Origin: Ascarosepion bandense
Lineage: Eukaryota; Mollusca; Cephalopoda; Sepiida; Sepiidae
Length of the DNA stretch: 64,000 nt
Direction of reading: 5' to 3'
Assembly: GCA_037127315.1 (NCBI GenBank)
Contig: JBBBDQ010000914.1
Span: 894,501-958,500 of the forward strand
Position numbers and translations under genes: made by a program. The notes under the pieces were generated by a model that was not told where the DNA came from, ran no database searches, and worked only from the letters and a program-made list of their open reading frames with translations. This document shows, in pieces, positions 53,575-64,000 of this stretch (position 1 is its first letter; the number at the start of each line of letters is the position of its first letter).

Positions 53575-55365
53575 GAAAGCTGAGAAAAACTTAAAAATCA
53601 ACATATATATTTTCATTACTTCCCAAATAATACTAAAGTACTATTATTTTTATTGTTGCTGTCTTCATTTATATGAATTTAATTTAATTATTTGGCGTTC
53701 AATTTTTGTCCATTTTTAGTAAAATACCGGAAACATCGACTTACAGTTTCTTTTGTAAAAGAGACAATAATATTTCTCCTATTCCAGAAGTGCAAATTGC
53801 TGGATATTTTTAGAGCTTAAAATGTAAAACCAGATACAGTCGATTTCAGGACAAAAGTGGAGCCACCTTGATGTGAATCGGCTCGAGTCTTGCCTCAAAA
53901 TTCAAACATTACTAAATTAAAAAAAATAAATGAAATATTTGCATTTTTTTTCATCAAGTAATGGCTTGGAATTCAATCACCAACATTGTAAACCGTGGAT
54001 TTCAAGGATGATTATAGCCTGAAGATACAAACTAAACCAAAATCCCATCTGAAAATTACCTTGAATTCCCATAAAACTGAAGATACAAAAAAAAAAGAAA
54101 AAAAGAAAACACGTTAATCTTGCGAACACCAAACCTTAAAGAATCGACAAAACGAATTGTTGCCTGAAAAACCTGACTTGACAACTAAGCTTTTAGCAAA
54201 TTGGATATCACCAGAAGTTAATATCTGTTAGTGGAGAGACAAAAATCAAACCACTAAACGAGTCTGTTGCTTCCGGTTACATTGCTCCTCCCTGTTTCTA
54301 CCAGCAAATAATGATTAGCTTAGCTGGATGGACAGACCGAAACATAGCTTTTAACTTTCTTAAAATCTATGTATAAAATAATAAAAGTCTAGTCTTGTAT
54401 GCCTGTATGTCACAAAAACTATGTTATATAGCTGGAATTATTGAATTAAAATTTATCTAAAATGCAATAAATTTCGATGATTTCTAAGTGAATAAAATAT
54501 TCTGAGGAAAAGTTTTTGCTCAAAATAAAAGTTACGTTACTAGTTTTTAACATTATACAATAGCCAGGTACTGAAACTGTGGCTGCAGTTGATGTGTCTA
54601 GGGCAAATTATATTGATGTCACCCATTACTCTCTCGGCTAGTTTTGAATTCAGTGATTTCTTTGATGTGCCTATTCTTCACTGGTACTAACTGCGAGCTA
54701 GAATCGGCGAGAGATGTGTTCACATTACTACAAGGGAATGTGTGCAAAAGCAAACGCAACGCACTCGGTTAGATTTTAAACTCGGGTTTCTAATGCCTCC
54801 AACTTCCGCCTAACAAAACAAAACTCGCTGCACACTCATCTTTGCCAATTAAACAGCTAATGGTAATTAAAGGAGATTATATATAATTTAATGAGGTGGG
54901 TGAATGGATGGTTGCACAAAGACAGAGAGAGACGATAAAGTGTCAAACACTTTTTAGGACAACAAAGTATAGAATTTTATTCAGATGTATGAAAATCAAC
55001 GTCCTGAAAGTGCAAGTAATGTAAAAGAAAACTGTCCTTTACATTTTTACTTAAATTTCTTCTAAGTAAAACAAATTGATTTCAAATGTAACTATGCTTT
55101 TAGTCATAATAAATAATTCTTAGTAGTATCCAGAGAAGCGATATTTTTATTAATCATCCCAAGCAAGCTAATAAACCACTAAGTCTGATAAATTAATGAA
55201 TATTAGAAAATATTAGGAGGAAACACATTAGGCGAGAACAATAAATAGATAAAAATAAGAATATAAAAGATAATAGTTGGTATTCCATTTAAATATTTAA
55301 AGATTAAAGCAACTGGGAAACAGGAGGTTGGAAAAAATTCCACAAGTGCGATAGAATAAACTAAT
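53575..55365. other. No gene recognised
   Basis: AT-rich with A-run at 54088-54108. No domain or repeat family recognised. Confidence 0.5.
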
Positions 55366-55370
55366 AGGAT

Positions 55371-55470
55371 AGTAATGATTACATCTAGCTATTAATAGTA
55401 ATGATTACATCTAGCTATTAATAGTAATGATTACATCTAGCTATTAATAGTAATGATTACATCTAGCTAT
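55371..55470 (+). repeat. 26-bp minisatellite, four units
   Basis: AGTAATGATTACATCTAGCT plus ATTAAT repeats at 55371, 55397, 55423 and 55449 (last unit incomplete) with no mismatches, indicating recent expansion. Confidence 0.97.
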
Positions 55471-55504
55471 TCTAACTGTAAAATTATGAGATCTTTACGC
55501 TAAT

Positions 55505-55765
55505 CTAGTCAGTCTGTTACACGATTTAGGCGATTATGTCTCGAATTAAAAATGACTGACTAGGCAGAAGATTATCCTGGTTGCCAGCCAATAATAGAAC
55601 CCAATCTGTTCTATTATTTAACCCATGACTGGAGAGAAAAAGACGGATTAATACCTTTACCATTTGTATTTACGCGTAAGTGAATACGAAAAAGTAAACT
55701 TGAATTCGAACTCGGCTCCACCGATTTGTCGTTCCTAGTCGATATCCTCTTCACAACAACGCTAA
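55505..55765 (-). repeat. tRNA-derived SINE, reverse orientation
   Basis: On the minus strand: GTTGTGAAGAGGATATCGAC, GTGGAGCCGAGTTCGAATTC, GGTATTAATCCGTC, GAACAGATTGGGTTCTATTA and TTCGAGACATAATCGCC. It lies 385 bp from an opposite-strand copy at 56150. Confidence 0.88.
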
Positions 55766-56149
55766 TCAAGTACGGCTCTTAATTTCATAAAGCGTAAGTA
55801 CCATAGATGAAAGCTCATCAGAAAATTTACCATGAGCGTGTTTATAGAAAATACAAAGTAAAGCTACATTACGGCTGTTGGAAAGAGACGGAAAAAAGAC
55901 TGAACCTTTCTGTAATATTATGAATACTTTCTAATTTTCTAATATCTTACTGTGTGTTGCATCTATTTATAGATTCATTAGCGATTTTGGTTTTGTTTTT
56001 ACAAATGTTATGTAACATGGCCGATTATAACTTGTGTTTTTTCTCTTTAAAACTGTTTTCATCTTTCATTTTTATGGACGTCAAACAGTCGAAAAAAGCC
56101 AGATGACACAATATCAACAACAAAGAGGACATTAGAAGTAGTTTAAATA

Positions 56150-56445
56150 ATCGTTGTGGTGTAATTGATATCGGCACGGAATAAGAAAACGAAGAGCCGA
56201 TTTCGAATTCCAGTTAAAATTGCTGTATTCACTTACGTGCAAATATCCTTGTAAATGATATTAATCTATCTGTTCTCCCTCCAGTTAATGATTGAATAGC
56301 AGGACAGACTGGGTTCTGTAGCCTTGGTTGGAAACCAATCTACCGCAGAGAATAATGACAACCTACTGTGGGAAAATCTTTTGATTAATCAGTCATGATC
56401 GCACAAGGGTGTGTCACGTATAACATTCAACTGACTGACTGAAAT
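56150..56445 (+). repeat. tRNA-derived SINE, forward orientation
   Basis: GTTGTGGTGTAATTGATATC, AGAGCCGATTTCGAATTCCA, GGGTTCTGTAGCCTTGG, CTACTGTGGGAAAATC and CATGATCGCACAAGGGTGTG. The GTCTC hairpin segment is shortened. Confidence 0.88.
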
Positions 56446-56589
56446 AAAATCCATCTCATAAATTTAGAGAGAAAGCTTTTCTTAATCTGGCAAATGTTTA
56501 TCGTAATGGAATGCTCAGTTTAATAAAAATGTACTACAGTTTTGTTGGATGATTGATTTTAGATGCCAACTCTTGTTTCTTTGATTAAT

Positions 56590-56705
56590 GTTGAATTATG
56601 TATGAGATACCAAGTGAGGATTGAACTCACTATTCGCAGCTACAAAAGTGATATTCTGTTACTAGGCTTGAAACTAATATTCCATATAAAGTGACATTTG
56701 TTTTC
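56590..56705 (-). repeat. Possible tRNA-related SINE head
   Basis: On the minus strand a B-box-like AGTGAGTTCAATCCTCACTT preceded by a TAGTAACAGAATATCAC segment. Resembles the second SINE type but short. Confidence 0.4.
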
Positions 56706-56709
56706 TTAA

Positions 56710-57125
56710 GATGTGATTTGTACTGCATCAGGTCAGATTCGACTAGTACGATTGTGACATGGAAACCTTCAACATTTTGAGAGGCTGCTTATCTAAGGAA
56801 AATTCAATCTAAGAAATTTTCTGCAGAATAATGCACAATTATTTTTAAAAAATTCTTTCTCAATATTTTAAATTATTTCTTATTTTTAAAACGACAGAAG
56901 TAAGTAAAGTTTAATTTGATGTGAATAAGACCAGACTCGAACGAAATATTAGCCTCTCCGAGACTGGCAGAAATATCAAAAATCAGTTACCAATATTTCA
57001 AGTAACACAAAACATTGGTAATCTTGAGACGACAGTTTTGCTTTATTATTAACCAGTCGACATAGCTAACAATTAAGTTTCCTTAAGTTTCCAAACATCA
57101 GATCAAATACGTAACTCTAAATATT
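56710..57125. other. No gene recognised
   Basis: Nothing recognised in either strand. Confidence 0.5.
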
Positions 57126-57127
57126 TG

Positions 57128-57345
57128 TGCTAAGGATAAATGGTTTCGGGTTACGGATAAAATGTTTTAGGTTACGTATAAATGGTGTTGAGCTATGGAT
57201 AAAAGGTGTTGGGCTACGGATAAAAAGTGTTGGCTAAGGATAAATAAAGTTTGGTTACGGATAAATGGTGTTGGGCTTCAGGAAAAATGGAGTTAGTTAC
57301 TGATAAATTGTATTGGTTTATAGATAAAAGGAGTTATGCTACGTT
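57128..57345 (+). repeat. Degenerate 27-29 bp minisatellite
   Basis: About eight units of the form GGATAAATGGTGTTGGGCTAC with substitutions: GGATAAATGGTTTCGGGTTA, GGATAAAATGTTTTAGGTTA, GTATAAATGGTGTTGAGCTA and so on to GATAAAAGGAGTTATGCTAC. Confidence 0.85.
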
Positions 57346-58652
57346 TTGAGCGATTTCTCTAAATCAGATTCATAACCGAATATTTCATTGTTTTCTTTTC
57401 TTGAAAATTTTACTTAGTCAGTCCGAGAACATTTCAGCACATCTCCTGTACAAATGAAATTAATAATAAAAATAAAACACATTAAATTTCTACATTCATG
57501 ACTGGCAATTATAGTTTCGTTTTCAGCAATATCTCTAAATTTTCATGAATTTACTTGAAAATAGGTATTGGAAGGAATTTTCTTAGATTCTTCGTAGTTT
57601 TAAAGTCAGTATCGTTCAATCTGCTAGACTAATACGCATACAGATAAAATTATTAAGTCACAGCTAGAGACAGTAAATGTTAGTTTCATCCTTTTCTTAC
57701 AAAAAGATGTGTAAAGTTGACCAAACAAGTCAGTTTGAAATTTTTCTTATCATTTCATTTTATCCGCTGATAATCATCGCGCAACACGGAAAGAACTCTT
57801 TATGATAACATTTATAGATCTTTATATTATACCGAATAGTGTGGTATAAAGATCATATATAAATTTTTGGTTGTAGCTTTACAGTATAAAATAATGCATC
57901 AAATCATTCATCAACTTCACTATTATAAGTTATGGTCTTAAATCTTATTAGAGTACATTCATCTTGTGGGATTAGCTTGAAGTCTAATAAATTCAGTTGG
58001 CAACGATTTATTAGCAAAATCATTAGCTAATTCTTTTAATCTCTGTCCCTATCTTGACCTTTATGGAGTAAACATTGTATTACTTAAAAGAAATCATGAA
58101 TCAAATTGAGAACATGAAAATGTGCGTGGGATAAAGAGAAAGACCGGTATGTAGATTTAGAGATGAATATCGATTCAGAGGAATTGGCTAGAGTTTTACC
58201 TTTCGTCATAAGCTGAAAACTTTAACAGATGATTGTTCTTTTCATCATAATCATCATCTTCCGAGGTAAAACCAACAAAATTATCTTACTTAGTAGGCAA
58301 CCTTGACAGCATTCACTTATTCAAGAGGAATTCGTAAAAACTAGATAACTACTGAAAAGACTAATAACAGGCGCCGGAAAATGTGCCTAATTCTCCAAAC
58401 TTTGTATAAGGATAAAGAAAGACTTTTTCCCGCAATCAATCAAAGTAATAGGAAGATGTTCTTAGAAACATAGAAAAGAAGTCTGTCATTCTATCTAGTA
58501 GCTATAAACTTACATGGAAATAAATGCTAGATGATGAATGCCTACAAATTACGAAGAGTTCTGAAGTGACAAAAATGTGGTTCTTCTAATAAATGTTAAG
58601 AATTGAGGACACACGCTCGGATTCGAATATGTGTATTGTCGTCCTCTGTCGT

Positions 58653-58656
<4 letters not shown>

Positions 58657-58694
<38 letters not shown>
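58657..58694. repeat. (CT)n microsatellite
   Basis: About 18 CT units. Confidence 0.95.
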
Positions 58695-58696
<2 letters not shown>

Positions 58697-58834
58697 CCAC
58701 GCGATGGCAGTGACAGAAATGTCAATAATACATGGACGAAACATTTGATCGATAGTGAAATGTTATGGAAAATAGGAATTACAAGAAATAAGAAAGATAT
58801 TTAAGTTTTTCAATCAGAAAGAATCACTTATCAT

Positions 58835-58875
58835 TTTTTGAGACACGTAAAAAGAAAGTAAGGCCTGACAATTTG
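58835..58875 (+). repeat. Segment duplicated inside the 60.5 kb ORF
   Basis: TTTTTGAGACACGTAAAAAG and AAAGTAAGGCCTGACAATTT match 60703-60744 except for a one-base gap. The flanks differ. Confidence 0.85.
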
Positions 58876-59219
58876 ATACCCCCTAGAATAGTAAAAACAA
58901 AAAGAAGTAGAATTAAAGCTTACATTAAATATATATTTGACTAAGCCTATCTTTCTTTCATTTAAACATAAAGCTGGCCTGTATTTCTATTAGTGGGGTA
59001 TATTTGTGGCAGCCTTCTGAAACACGAAGTGGTGTACATTAATTGTTATGAGAGTTGAAAACATGTTCAATCGTTTTTGGGATAAACTCAGCACTGTTTT
59101 TGAATATTCTGGCAAACTCTCGTTGGGATATCCTTCCCGTCGAAATCACAATCTTCATCTTTTTCTCAGCAGAACGTTTTAGCTATGACGCAATTCACTT
59201 TGCCAGAAATTTAGAAACG

Positions 59220-59798
59220 ACATGCTGTACTGCTTGGTATTCATTTCGAAATTTCCGATTCGGACATTCTAGAGTGTATGGATATCAATCTGAGAACAGT
59301 TCAGATGATTCAGAAAGAGTTGGATGGTGTATTCAGTCAACATAAAGATATTTGAAGTGATCAGTAGTGATGGCGACGTTATGCCTTCATTTATATTTCA
59401 ACGAAGCTTCAGAGTCAAATCATGTGCTTCGAGAAGACAGTGTTGTGCTGGGTCAAGAGGGTGGCTGATGGCGGACTTTCTGTCTAGCAACAAGACTCTA
59501 CACCCTGCTACACAATCAAGAGAACCCAGTCATGGCTGTCAGACAATATTTTCGGCCACATACGCAATTACATGTGGCCACTTAACACCCCAAGCCACAA
59601 CCTCCTTTATTATCATCTGTGAGGCGCAGTTGAGCGAGAGATCATCAAATCTTTTCGCAAAATCAAGGATTAACTGAAGGCAAAGATTATGGCAGCATTC
59701 ACTAACTTAATCAAGAAGACCCTCCTGGAAAGATGCAGGAGATTCCGAAGTTATCTGGAGGCCGTGGTTAAAGCCAATGGCAATTTTGTTGAATAAAT
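59220..59798 (+). pseudogene. Tc1/mariner-family transposase, internally deleted
   Basis: N-terminal remnant: MDINLRTVQMIQKELDGVFS (59278-59337), the HTH ending of this transposase type. It is joined to EVISSDGDVMPSFIFQRSF (59354-59410), so the region with the first catalytic Asp is deleted. Then VKRVADGGLSV, stop, QQDSTPCYTIKRTQSWLSDN (second Asp in QQDS), MWPLNTPSHNLLYYHL, stop, GAVEREI (the SPD Asp replaced by His), and CRRFRSYLEAVVKANGNFVE followed by TAA at 59794-59796. The order and C-terminal WPPNSPD...NPLDYYVWG and RFR..LE.V..A.G.F.E pattern are unmistakable. Confidence 0.9.
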
Positions 59799-59849
59799 TT
59801 ACTCTTTATTTCAGAATATTTTTGTTTAATTTTGAAAAAGTTATGGTGC

Positions 59850-60117
59850 CCGCCTCCGGGGAATGAACTCTTCTTCTTACTATATAATTACCTTCAAGAC
59901 GGCAGTTAAGAACAATAGTTTAGTAGGCAGTTAACGTCAGTTAAAGACAGCTACTGGTCAGGCAATAAGGAGCGTAACTGTACCGTTCGGACTTTTTTAT
60001 TTCTATTTTCTGATTACTAACACTTACTTGTATCTACGTTCTTGTTATATTAATACACTGTTTTGAACCTACCTTCTGGTTCCGTGTCTTACTTCGGACC
60101 AAACTGGTCATTACAAC
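59850..60117 (+). repeat. Possible solo LTR end with primer-site-like sequence
   Basis: The end GACCAAACTGGTCATTACA, followed by ACTTTGCGGCGAAGTTTCGC, resembles an LTR 3' end plus primer-binding site. A T-rich R/U5-like TAATACACTGTTTTGAACCT precedes it. No gag or partner LTR was found. GGCGAAGTTTCGCC is a perfect palindrome. Confidence 0.3.
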
Positions 60118-60525
60118 TTTGCGGCGAAGTTTCGCCACGGCAACGCCACATCAAATTGGAGATGAAGATTTACAACAATAAATATCAGTATTAATTTTAT
60201 TTTTGTGTATTTTTGTGTAATTTAGATTACAGTTTATTCCTCGCAAGTTTGAAATATTTTCTTCAAGTTCGGTAGATGCCCTGAATGTTGTTAGGAAAAT
60301 ATGTTAATGTTGTTGAGATAGTGTACGCCAGTTAATGAATCCTGATAAGAAATCAACTTCTATTCGAAACCTCTTATATAGGTTGAATATGTCCTGTTCG
60401 AAGACACATCCTTGTCTTACATCTCATTTTATGTATGTATCGGGTATTTTAGACGGATAAAATTAATAACTGCTTGTTCTATTTATAATTTGTTTGCAAT
60501 CATAACTGATTGTTTTCAATTACTA
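60118..60525. other. No gene recognised
   Basis: AT-rich between the LTR-like end and the unidentified ORF. Confidence 0.5.
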
Positions 60526-60527
60526 TA

Positions 60528-60843
60528 ATGGAAAAGAAAACTGAATATAGGCTATGCAAGAAATAGTTTTGCCCAACACGTAAATTCATATACTGTAAAC
60601 CCGAATTATGTTCTTAAGTGGCCAGATCAAGACTTTTATGTGGATGTTATGCATGTCGCCAAACCCGTTCACGCATACATAAACTGTTCACTGAATACAA
60701 GCGTTTTTGAGACACGTAAAAAGAAAGTAAGGCCTGAACAATTTGAGATAAAAAAAATCTTCGATCAAGTGGAGCCTGAAGATCATCCTTTTTTTAACAT
60801 TGTGGCTTTGCGCTACAGGTTTTCAAACAAAGAACTGCACTAA
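60528..60843 (+). CDS. Unidentified open reading frame (about 104 codons)
   Basis: Open from a stop at about 60524 to TAA at 60841. It reads NSYTVNPNYVLKWPDQDFYV, then MHVAKPVHAYINCSLNTSVF, ETRKKKVRPEQFEIKKIFDQ and VEPEDHPFFNIVALRYRFSN. No Met near the 5' end; the first in-frame ATG is at 60649. No transmembrane or signal segment. Composition is protein-like (mixed charged and aromatic residues), unlike the repeat-made frames. Part of it is duplicated at 58835-58875. It may be an exon-like fragment or a piece of an unrecognised mobile element. Confidence 0.35.
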
Positions 60844-60849
60844 ATAGCA

Positions 60850-61690
60850 GAAATAAAATCACTTCAGAACTGCCAGTAGCTGCAAAAAACTAAAATGGAT
60901 AGCATATATAACTTAATAGGAAAATAAATATTTTGACATTCAACACAGATTTAAATAAGAGGTTAGAAAGGAACATTCCAATCAATATTAAGAAGGGACT
61001 AAGCATCAAGCACAGTCCAGGATGCAATTAAAAATTGTAGATACCATAATCAAACAAGTACTACAATTGAAATATCATAGCACGGATAATGTGACGCTGA
61101 AATCCGAATGGGCATTAAGATATCAAAGTAGAAATTCTTAAAGCTGAGTAAAATATTAAGAATCAGAACGTTACAGTTAGTAACAAATAACATGTATTGA
61201 AATGTTGTGTGTTATCAGTTTTCCTATACAACGGTAAATATTTGACAATCTGCTCACAGATAAAGAACAGACTTAAATCAATAAAAATCTCTTGACATGG
61301 GCTTAACATGCGAGCAACGAGAAAAATGTAAAAAAAAACTTATGCTAAATATCAGGAACTGAAAGTTAAAAATGATACATAAATAGGAAAAAGGGCATAG
61401 AGAATTTAACACTCACATGACATACTGAAGTGAAGAAGGACAGACGGCAGCAGTGTGTTCCATACCTAACGAGATTGTACAAATTGATGGCAGAACAACG
61501 TTTTGGGAGATATAAAAAATAAAAATTATTAAGAAACATAAGATAGAATATTGGGGAAAGCTGTCATCGCCAACACTATGAAGGGACTAGTAGTGACTTA
61601 GCTCGGCTACCCAAAAGGGCCAGAGTCGGGTGTATGTTTTGCAAGGGGGTGTAGAGACGACGAATTGGCGAGCGTTGGTCGGTTGGAGAA
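60850..61690. other. No gene recognised
   Basis: A-rich sequence between the unidentified ORF and the 3' end of the L1-Tx1-like LINE. Confidence 0.5.
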
Positions 61691-61699
61691 TCGAACAGC

Positions 61700-62430
61700 A
61701 CTTCGTGGTTCAATATTTATTTTCGTATAAAAATACAAAAAATGTGGCACAAGACCGAAAAGGGTAAGTGGATAGAGGGTAGCCTTTGTTAACTACTTAT
61801 ACATAGCTAAAAACTTTCACGACCGTATAACACATTAACAATGTGCACATTCACCACAAGAACCCATCCATCACCTCCCTATCCTTCGCGCACCAAAATA
61901 CCACATATTTACATGGGGCACCTAAAAAAGGGAAACAAACTCATGATGTAAAAATATGCTAATATGTACAGTAGTCACAAAAATATGTCTAAAAGATTTA
62001 ATGATAATAAAACGAAAAATGTAGAGGGGGACACACCCAAAACGAATTAAAATATAACTAAATAACCAAATAAAATAAACAAATGTTAGCAAAACCCCTC
62101 ACTCCACAAAATCAGAGTGATACTCGCTAAAGGAGAGGGCATGGATAAAATAAATAGAGGAATGGGAAAAATCAAATACTGACCCAGTCAAGATGAAAAA
62201 GTGTGACAAAAACCAACTCGGGAGGTTAGGAATCTTGACTTGGATCATAGCAAAAAAGTAAGCCGGGAACAAGTTAGGAACACATTCATTCACATTAACC
62301 AGGTACACAAAAAACGTCTAGCTTAACCAGGGAGTGGCTTACAGGGAACCGCCCCGTTGTGCAAAAAGCACTTAAAAAAGAAAATCAAGACTGGCCTCAT
62401 TCACGTAAACCAGACTTGCTACAGTAACCC
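61700..62430 (-). mobile_element. L1-Tx1-like LINE 3' UTR
   Basis: Minus-strand downstream part of the LINE whose C-terminus is at 62455-62900. Purine/pyrimidine-biased, no open frame. AATAAATATTGAACCACG near 61725-61708 contains a polyadenylation-like AATAAA. The 3' limit near 61600-61700 is uncertain. Confidence 0.5.
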
Positions 62431-62454
62431 ACCTTTTGCTGAAATTTGTCGATA

Positions 62455-62900
62455 TCAAGCGCTTTTTATCAAATTTATCTTAAGCTGATACTTAAAGGAT
62501 ACAATCAGATGGTGATCAGAATAATGCTCATATCGCAATATTCTCTCCTGTTGCAACGTCCAAATCTCCATTCGAGCTACGGCCAACAACGTGAGAAACA
62601 CCATCCGTTTCACACAGGGGCGACACATTATCACACGCCTACGCAAGATGGATGGGCACAAGAAGACCGGGCAAGATAAAAGTCGTCAACTCGCCTACAT
62701 AGTTCCAAAAGGGGCGCACCTGAGAACAATGGTAGATGGCGTGCGCAGACATTTCTTATAAACTACTATCACACCAATGACAATCGGGCATAGCTGCCCC
62801 CTCCCCATTTGAAAGCCCTGTCATTGAGATATAGAAAGTTTCGAATCAATCGCCAGCTAAGCGAAAACTCAGGATTGCTGAGGTAATTCGCTTGCAGACT
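62455..62900 (-). pseudogene. L1-Tx1-like LINE, C-terminus
   Basis: Minus strand, shifted frames: MGRGQLCPIVIGV / GLSNGEGAAMPDCHWCDSSL (about 62815-62756), then MSAHAIYHCSQVRPFWNYVG (near 62750-62690), a Cys/His zinc-knuckle block typical of the C-end of this LINE group. VKRMVFLTLLAVARMEIWTL follows (62606-62547) and YSDHHLIVSFKYQLKINLIK (near 62520-62460). The block VFLTLLAVARMVIW is characteristic of Tx1-type LINEs. Only the region after the RT is left. Confidence 0.85.
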
Positions 62901-63660
62901 CTTCAATTGACCAGATGTTTGCGTCCTTTCCACATGAAGTCGAACAACAAGCGCTCGATCGCCTTCATATGGTCATCACAAAAAGAGAATACCGACAACT
63001 GCTAAAGGACGAGGGAGAAGATGTATGTAACACATACACCTCAGCCCTGCTCTTCACAGACAACCACAAACGAAGCAAAATCGAGTTTGTGATCCAAGTA
63101 GACAAACCAGTGGAACGTGAAACAATCTAACAAATCTAGATCGATCTTTCTCACTAACATCTTTCCAGATAGCTATCTGGGTAGACGGCCAACTATGGGC
63201 CTACGATCGACTCGGTATCTATCAACGAGACCGAATTCATCATTCAGTTCAACCAGATCACTCGACCTCCCGCTATCTCCACGCCTACCATCTAGCTTGG
63301 GGTTCAGAACGCTATACCAGTCTCCCACTAAGAGTAGGCGCGAAGAATCCACCAGGACCTGTCCTAACTGACGGAAAAACCAGACACGCTTTCCTAGTCT
63401 TTGGGCGTATTAACCGAAACGATCCGAAACGGCCTACTCTTTACGGCCACGATGAACATTGACAAGTTCCACCGTATGTTTAACCAGTAAGGAAACACCT
63501 CTGGCTAGCTGTTCCTCGTATGCTGAATAGACAACAAAGTCGCTAGACAGCACATTGACATCAGCTTTGTACACAAAGTGAGTCTTGTGGATTGCAGCCA
63601 CATCTACGCCGAAGGACAAGAGATCACGAAGCATGCCCCTCGCATTTAAGCTGGCTAGCT
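62901..63660 (-). pseudogene. L1-Tx1-like LINE, endonuclease domain
   Basis: Minus strand: ASLNARGMLRDLLSFGVDVA from about 63652, AIHKTHF (relatives AIQETHF; the catalytic Glu is Lys here), then LSSDFVVYSAYEEQLARGVS and LLVKHTVELV. LLVGDWYSVLNPKLD near 63315-63270 follows (relatives GDWN; Asn is Tyr), DLVDRYRVD and LDHKLDFAS (63083-63057, the SDH-type His). An LLKSFWKGR-like tail (FDFMWKGRKHLVN, about 62958-62920) is the end of the RT thumb region, so the RT core is deleted between 62960 and 63050. The + strand frames here are shadows. Confidence 0.88.
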
Positions 63661-64000
63661 TGATAAATTTTCTAATTTGGGTCTTTAAACAGATACTGGA
63701 CGGAAATCTACAGGAGTCGGAACCCCGACGTATTGTCCTAGACTCCCGTTGCCAATATTAGATGTAATCCAGGACAATGTCGCTGACGTCCGTCGAGAAG
63801 GTTTATTTTACAGCTCTATACAAAGAGGGATGGAGAATCGCCGGGACCCTACCAGCACAGAGCAAAGATAACTTCTTCAGGAGCGGAGTGACTATTTGGG
63901 CCATTCTTGCTTTAGAGAATGTTGCCACCGCCCCCTCAATGCAATCCCAGAACCTCAGATTATCCTCAATGTTTCGTACTAATGTTAGAACCCGGGATGC
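63661..64000 (-). other. 5' side of the L1-Tx1-like LINE, unresolved
   Basis: The minus strand has an island RVLTLVRNIEDNLRFWDCIE and FSKARMAQIVTPLLKKLSLL (63990-63870) that reads like coding sequence. It ends at a stop before the endonuclease. It may be a 5' UTR or upstream ORF of the LINE, or an unrelated fragment. It runs off the window. Confidence 0.35.

Larger units (their letters stand above)
57350..59050. other. No gene recognised
   Basis: Contains a (CT)n tract at 58657-58694 and a 41-nt segment (58835-58875) repeated at 60703-60744. No other structure. Confidence 0.5.

Noticed and set aside
60118..60140. Definite Gypsy element start after the LTR-like end
   Set aside because: Only the end-plus-primer-site resemblance is seen; no gag or partner LTR follows.
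63117..63371. Ser/Arg-rich + strand frame of 84 codons, and the 62915-63130 frame
   Set aside because: Both are complements of the minus-strand L1-Tx1-like endonuclease and RT-end remnants.

Overview
This is repeat-dominated, AT-rich animal nuclear DNA, and a cephalopod, probably an octopus, is the best guess. The case rests on long (TA)n, (TG)n and (CT)n tracts, eight copies of one tRNA-derived SINE of the octopus type, and a mixture of LINE, Penelope-like, Ty3/Gypsy-like and Tc1/mariner relics typical of molluscan genomes. The species is inferred, not proven. No host exon, rRNA gene or functional tRNA gene could be supported. Every reading frame recognised belongs to a decayed mobile element.

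Layout. 1-2248: 3' two-thirds of a Jockey/CR1-like LINE (family A, +). 2255-7870: a nearly complete but broken Ty3/Gypsy element on the minus strand (gag, RT, RNase H, integrase, LTR-like ends). 8000-10900: no genes, TA tracts. 10900-12480: a Penelope-like element (PLE) with RT and GIY-YIG endonuclease (+). 13-18 kb: a hammerhead-like motif and SINEs. 19.1-20 kb: 5'-truncated LINE (family C) between long direct repeats. 20.6-22.2 kb: a LINE (family B) with an inverted 5' part. 23-27.9 kb: SINE, microsatellites, hammerhead-like motifs. 27.87-29.22 kb: an LTR-retrotransposon pol fragment joined to a family B LINE tail. 30-32.6 kb: short interspersed and degenerate tandem repeats, a Tc1-like tail and an LTR-like end. 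37.5-39.2 kb: a second, canonical PLE (-) between inverted copies of its terminal repeat. 40.7-41.3 kb: mariner and Tc1-like tails. 41.85-42.68 kb: six 139-bp satellite units. 43.6-46.65 kb: SINE, minisatellite, LINE B and A fragments, and a mariner split by a SINE. 46.9 kb: a three-stem hammerhead-like fold. 48.5-50.0 kb: a collapsed Gypsy copy with one LTR split by a tRNA-related insertion. 51-57 kb: PLE terminal repeat, LINE A tail, SINEs, minisatellites. 59.2-59.8 kb: Tc1/mariner relic. 60.5 kb: an unidentified ORF. 61.7-63.7 kb: an L1-Tx1-like LINE (-) lacking its RT core.

The elements do not form a pathway. They are layered insertions: SINE into mariner, tRNA-related element into LTR, LINE tail fused to LTR pol. 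The most interesting signals are several hammerhead-ribozyme-like folds and PLE terminal-repeat copies, the chimeric retroelement, the twin-primed LINE, the satellite with a dimer pattern, and closely spaced inverted SINEs that could form long RNA duplexes.
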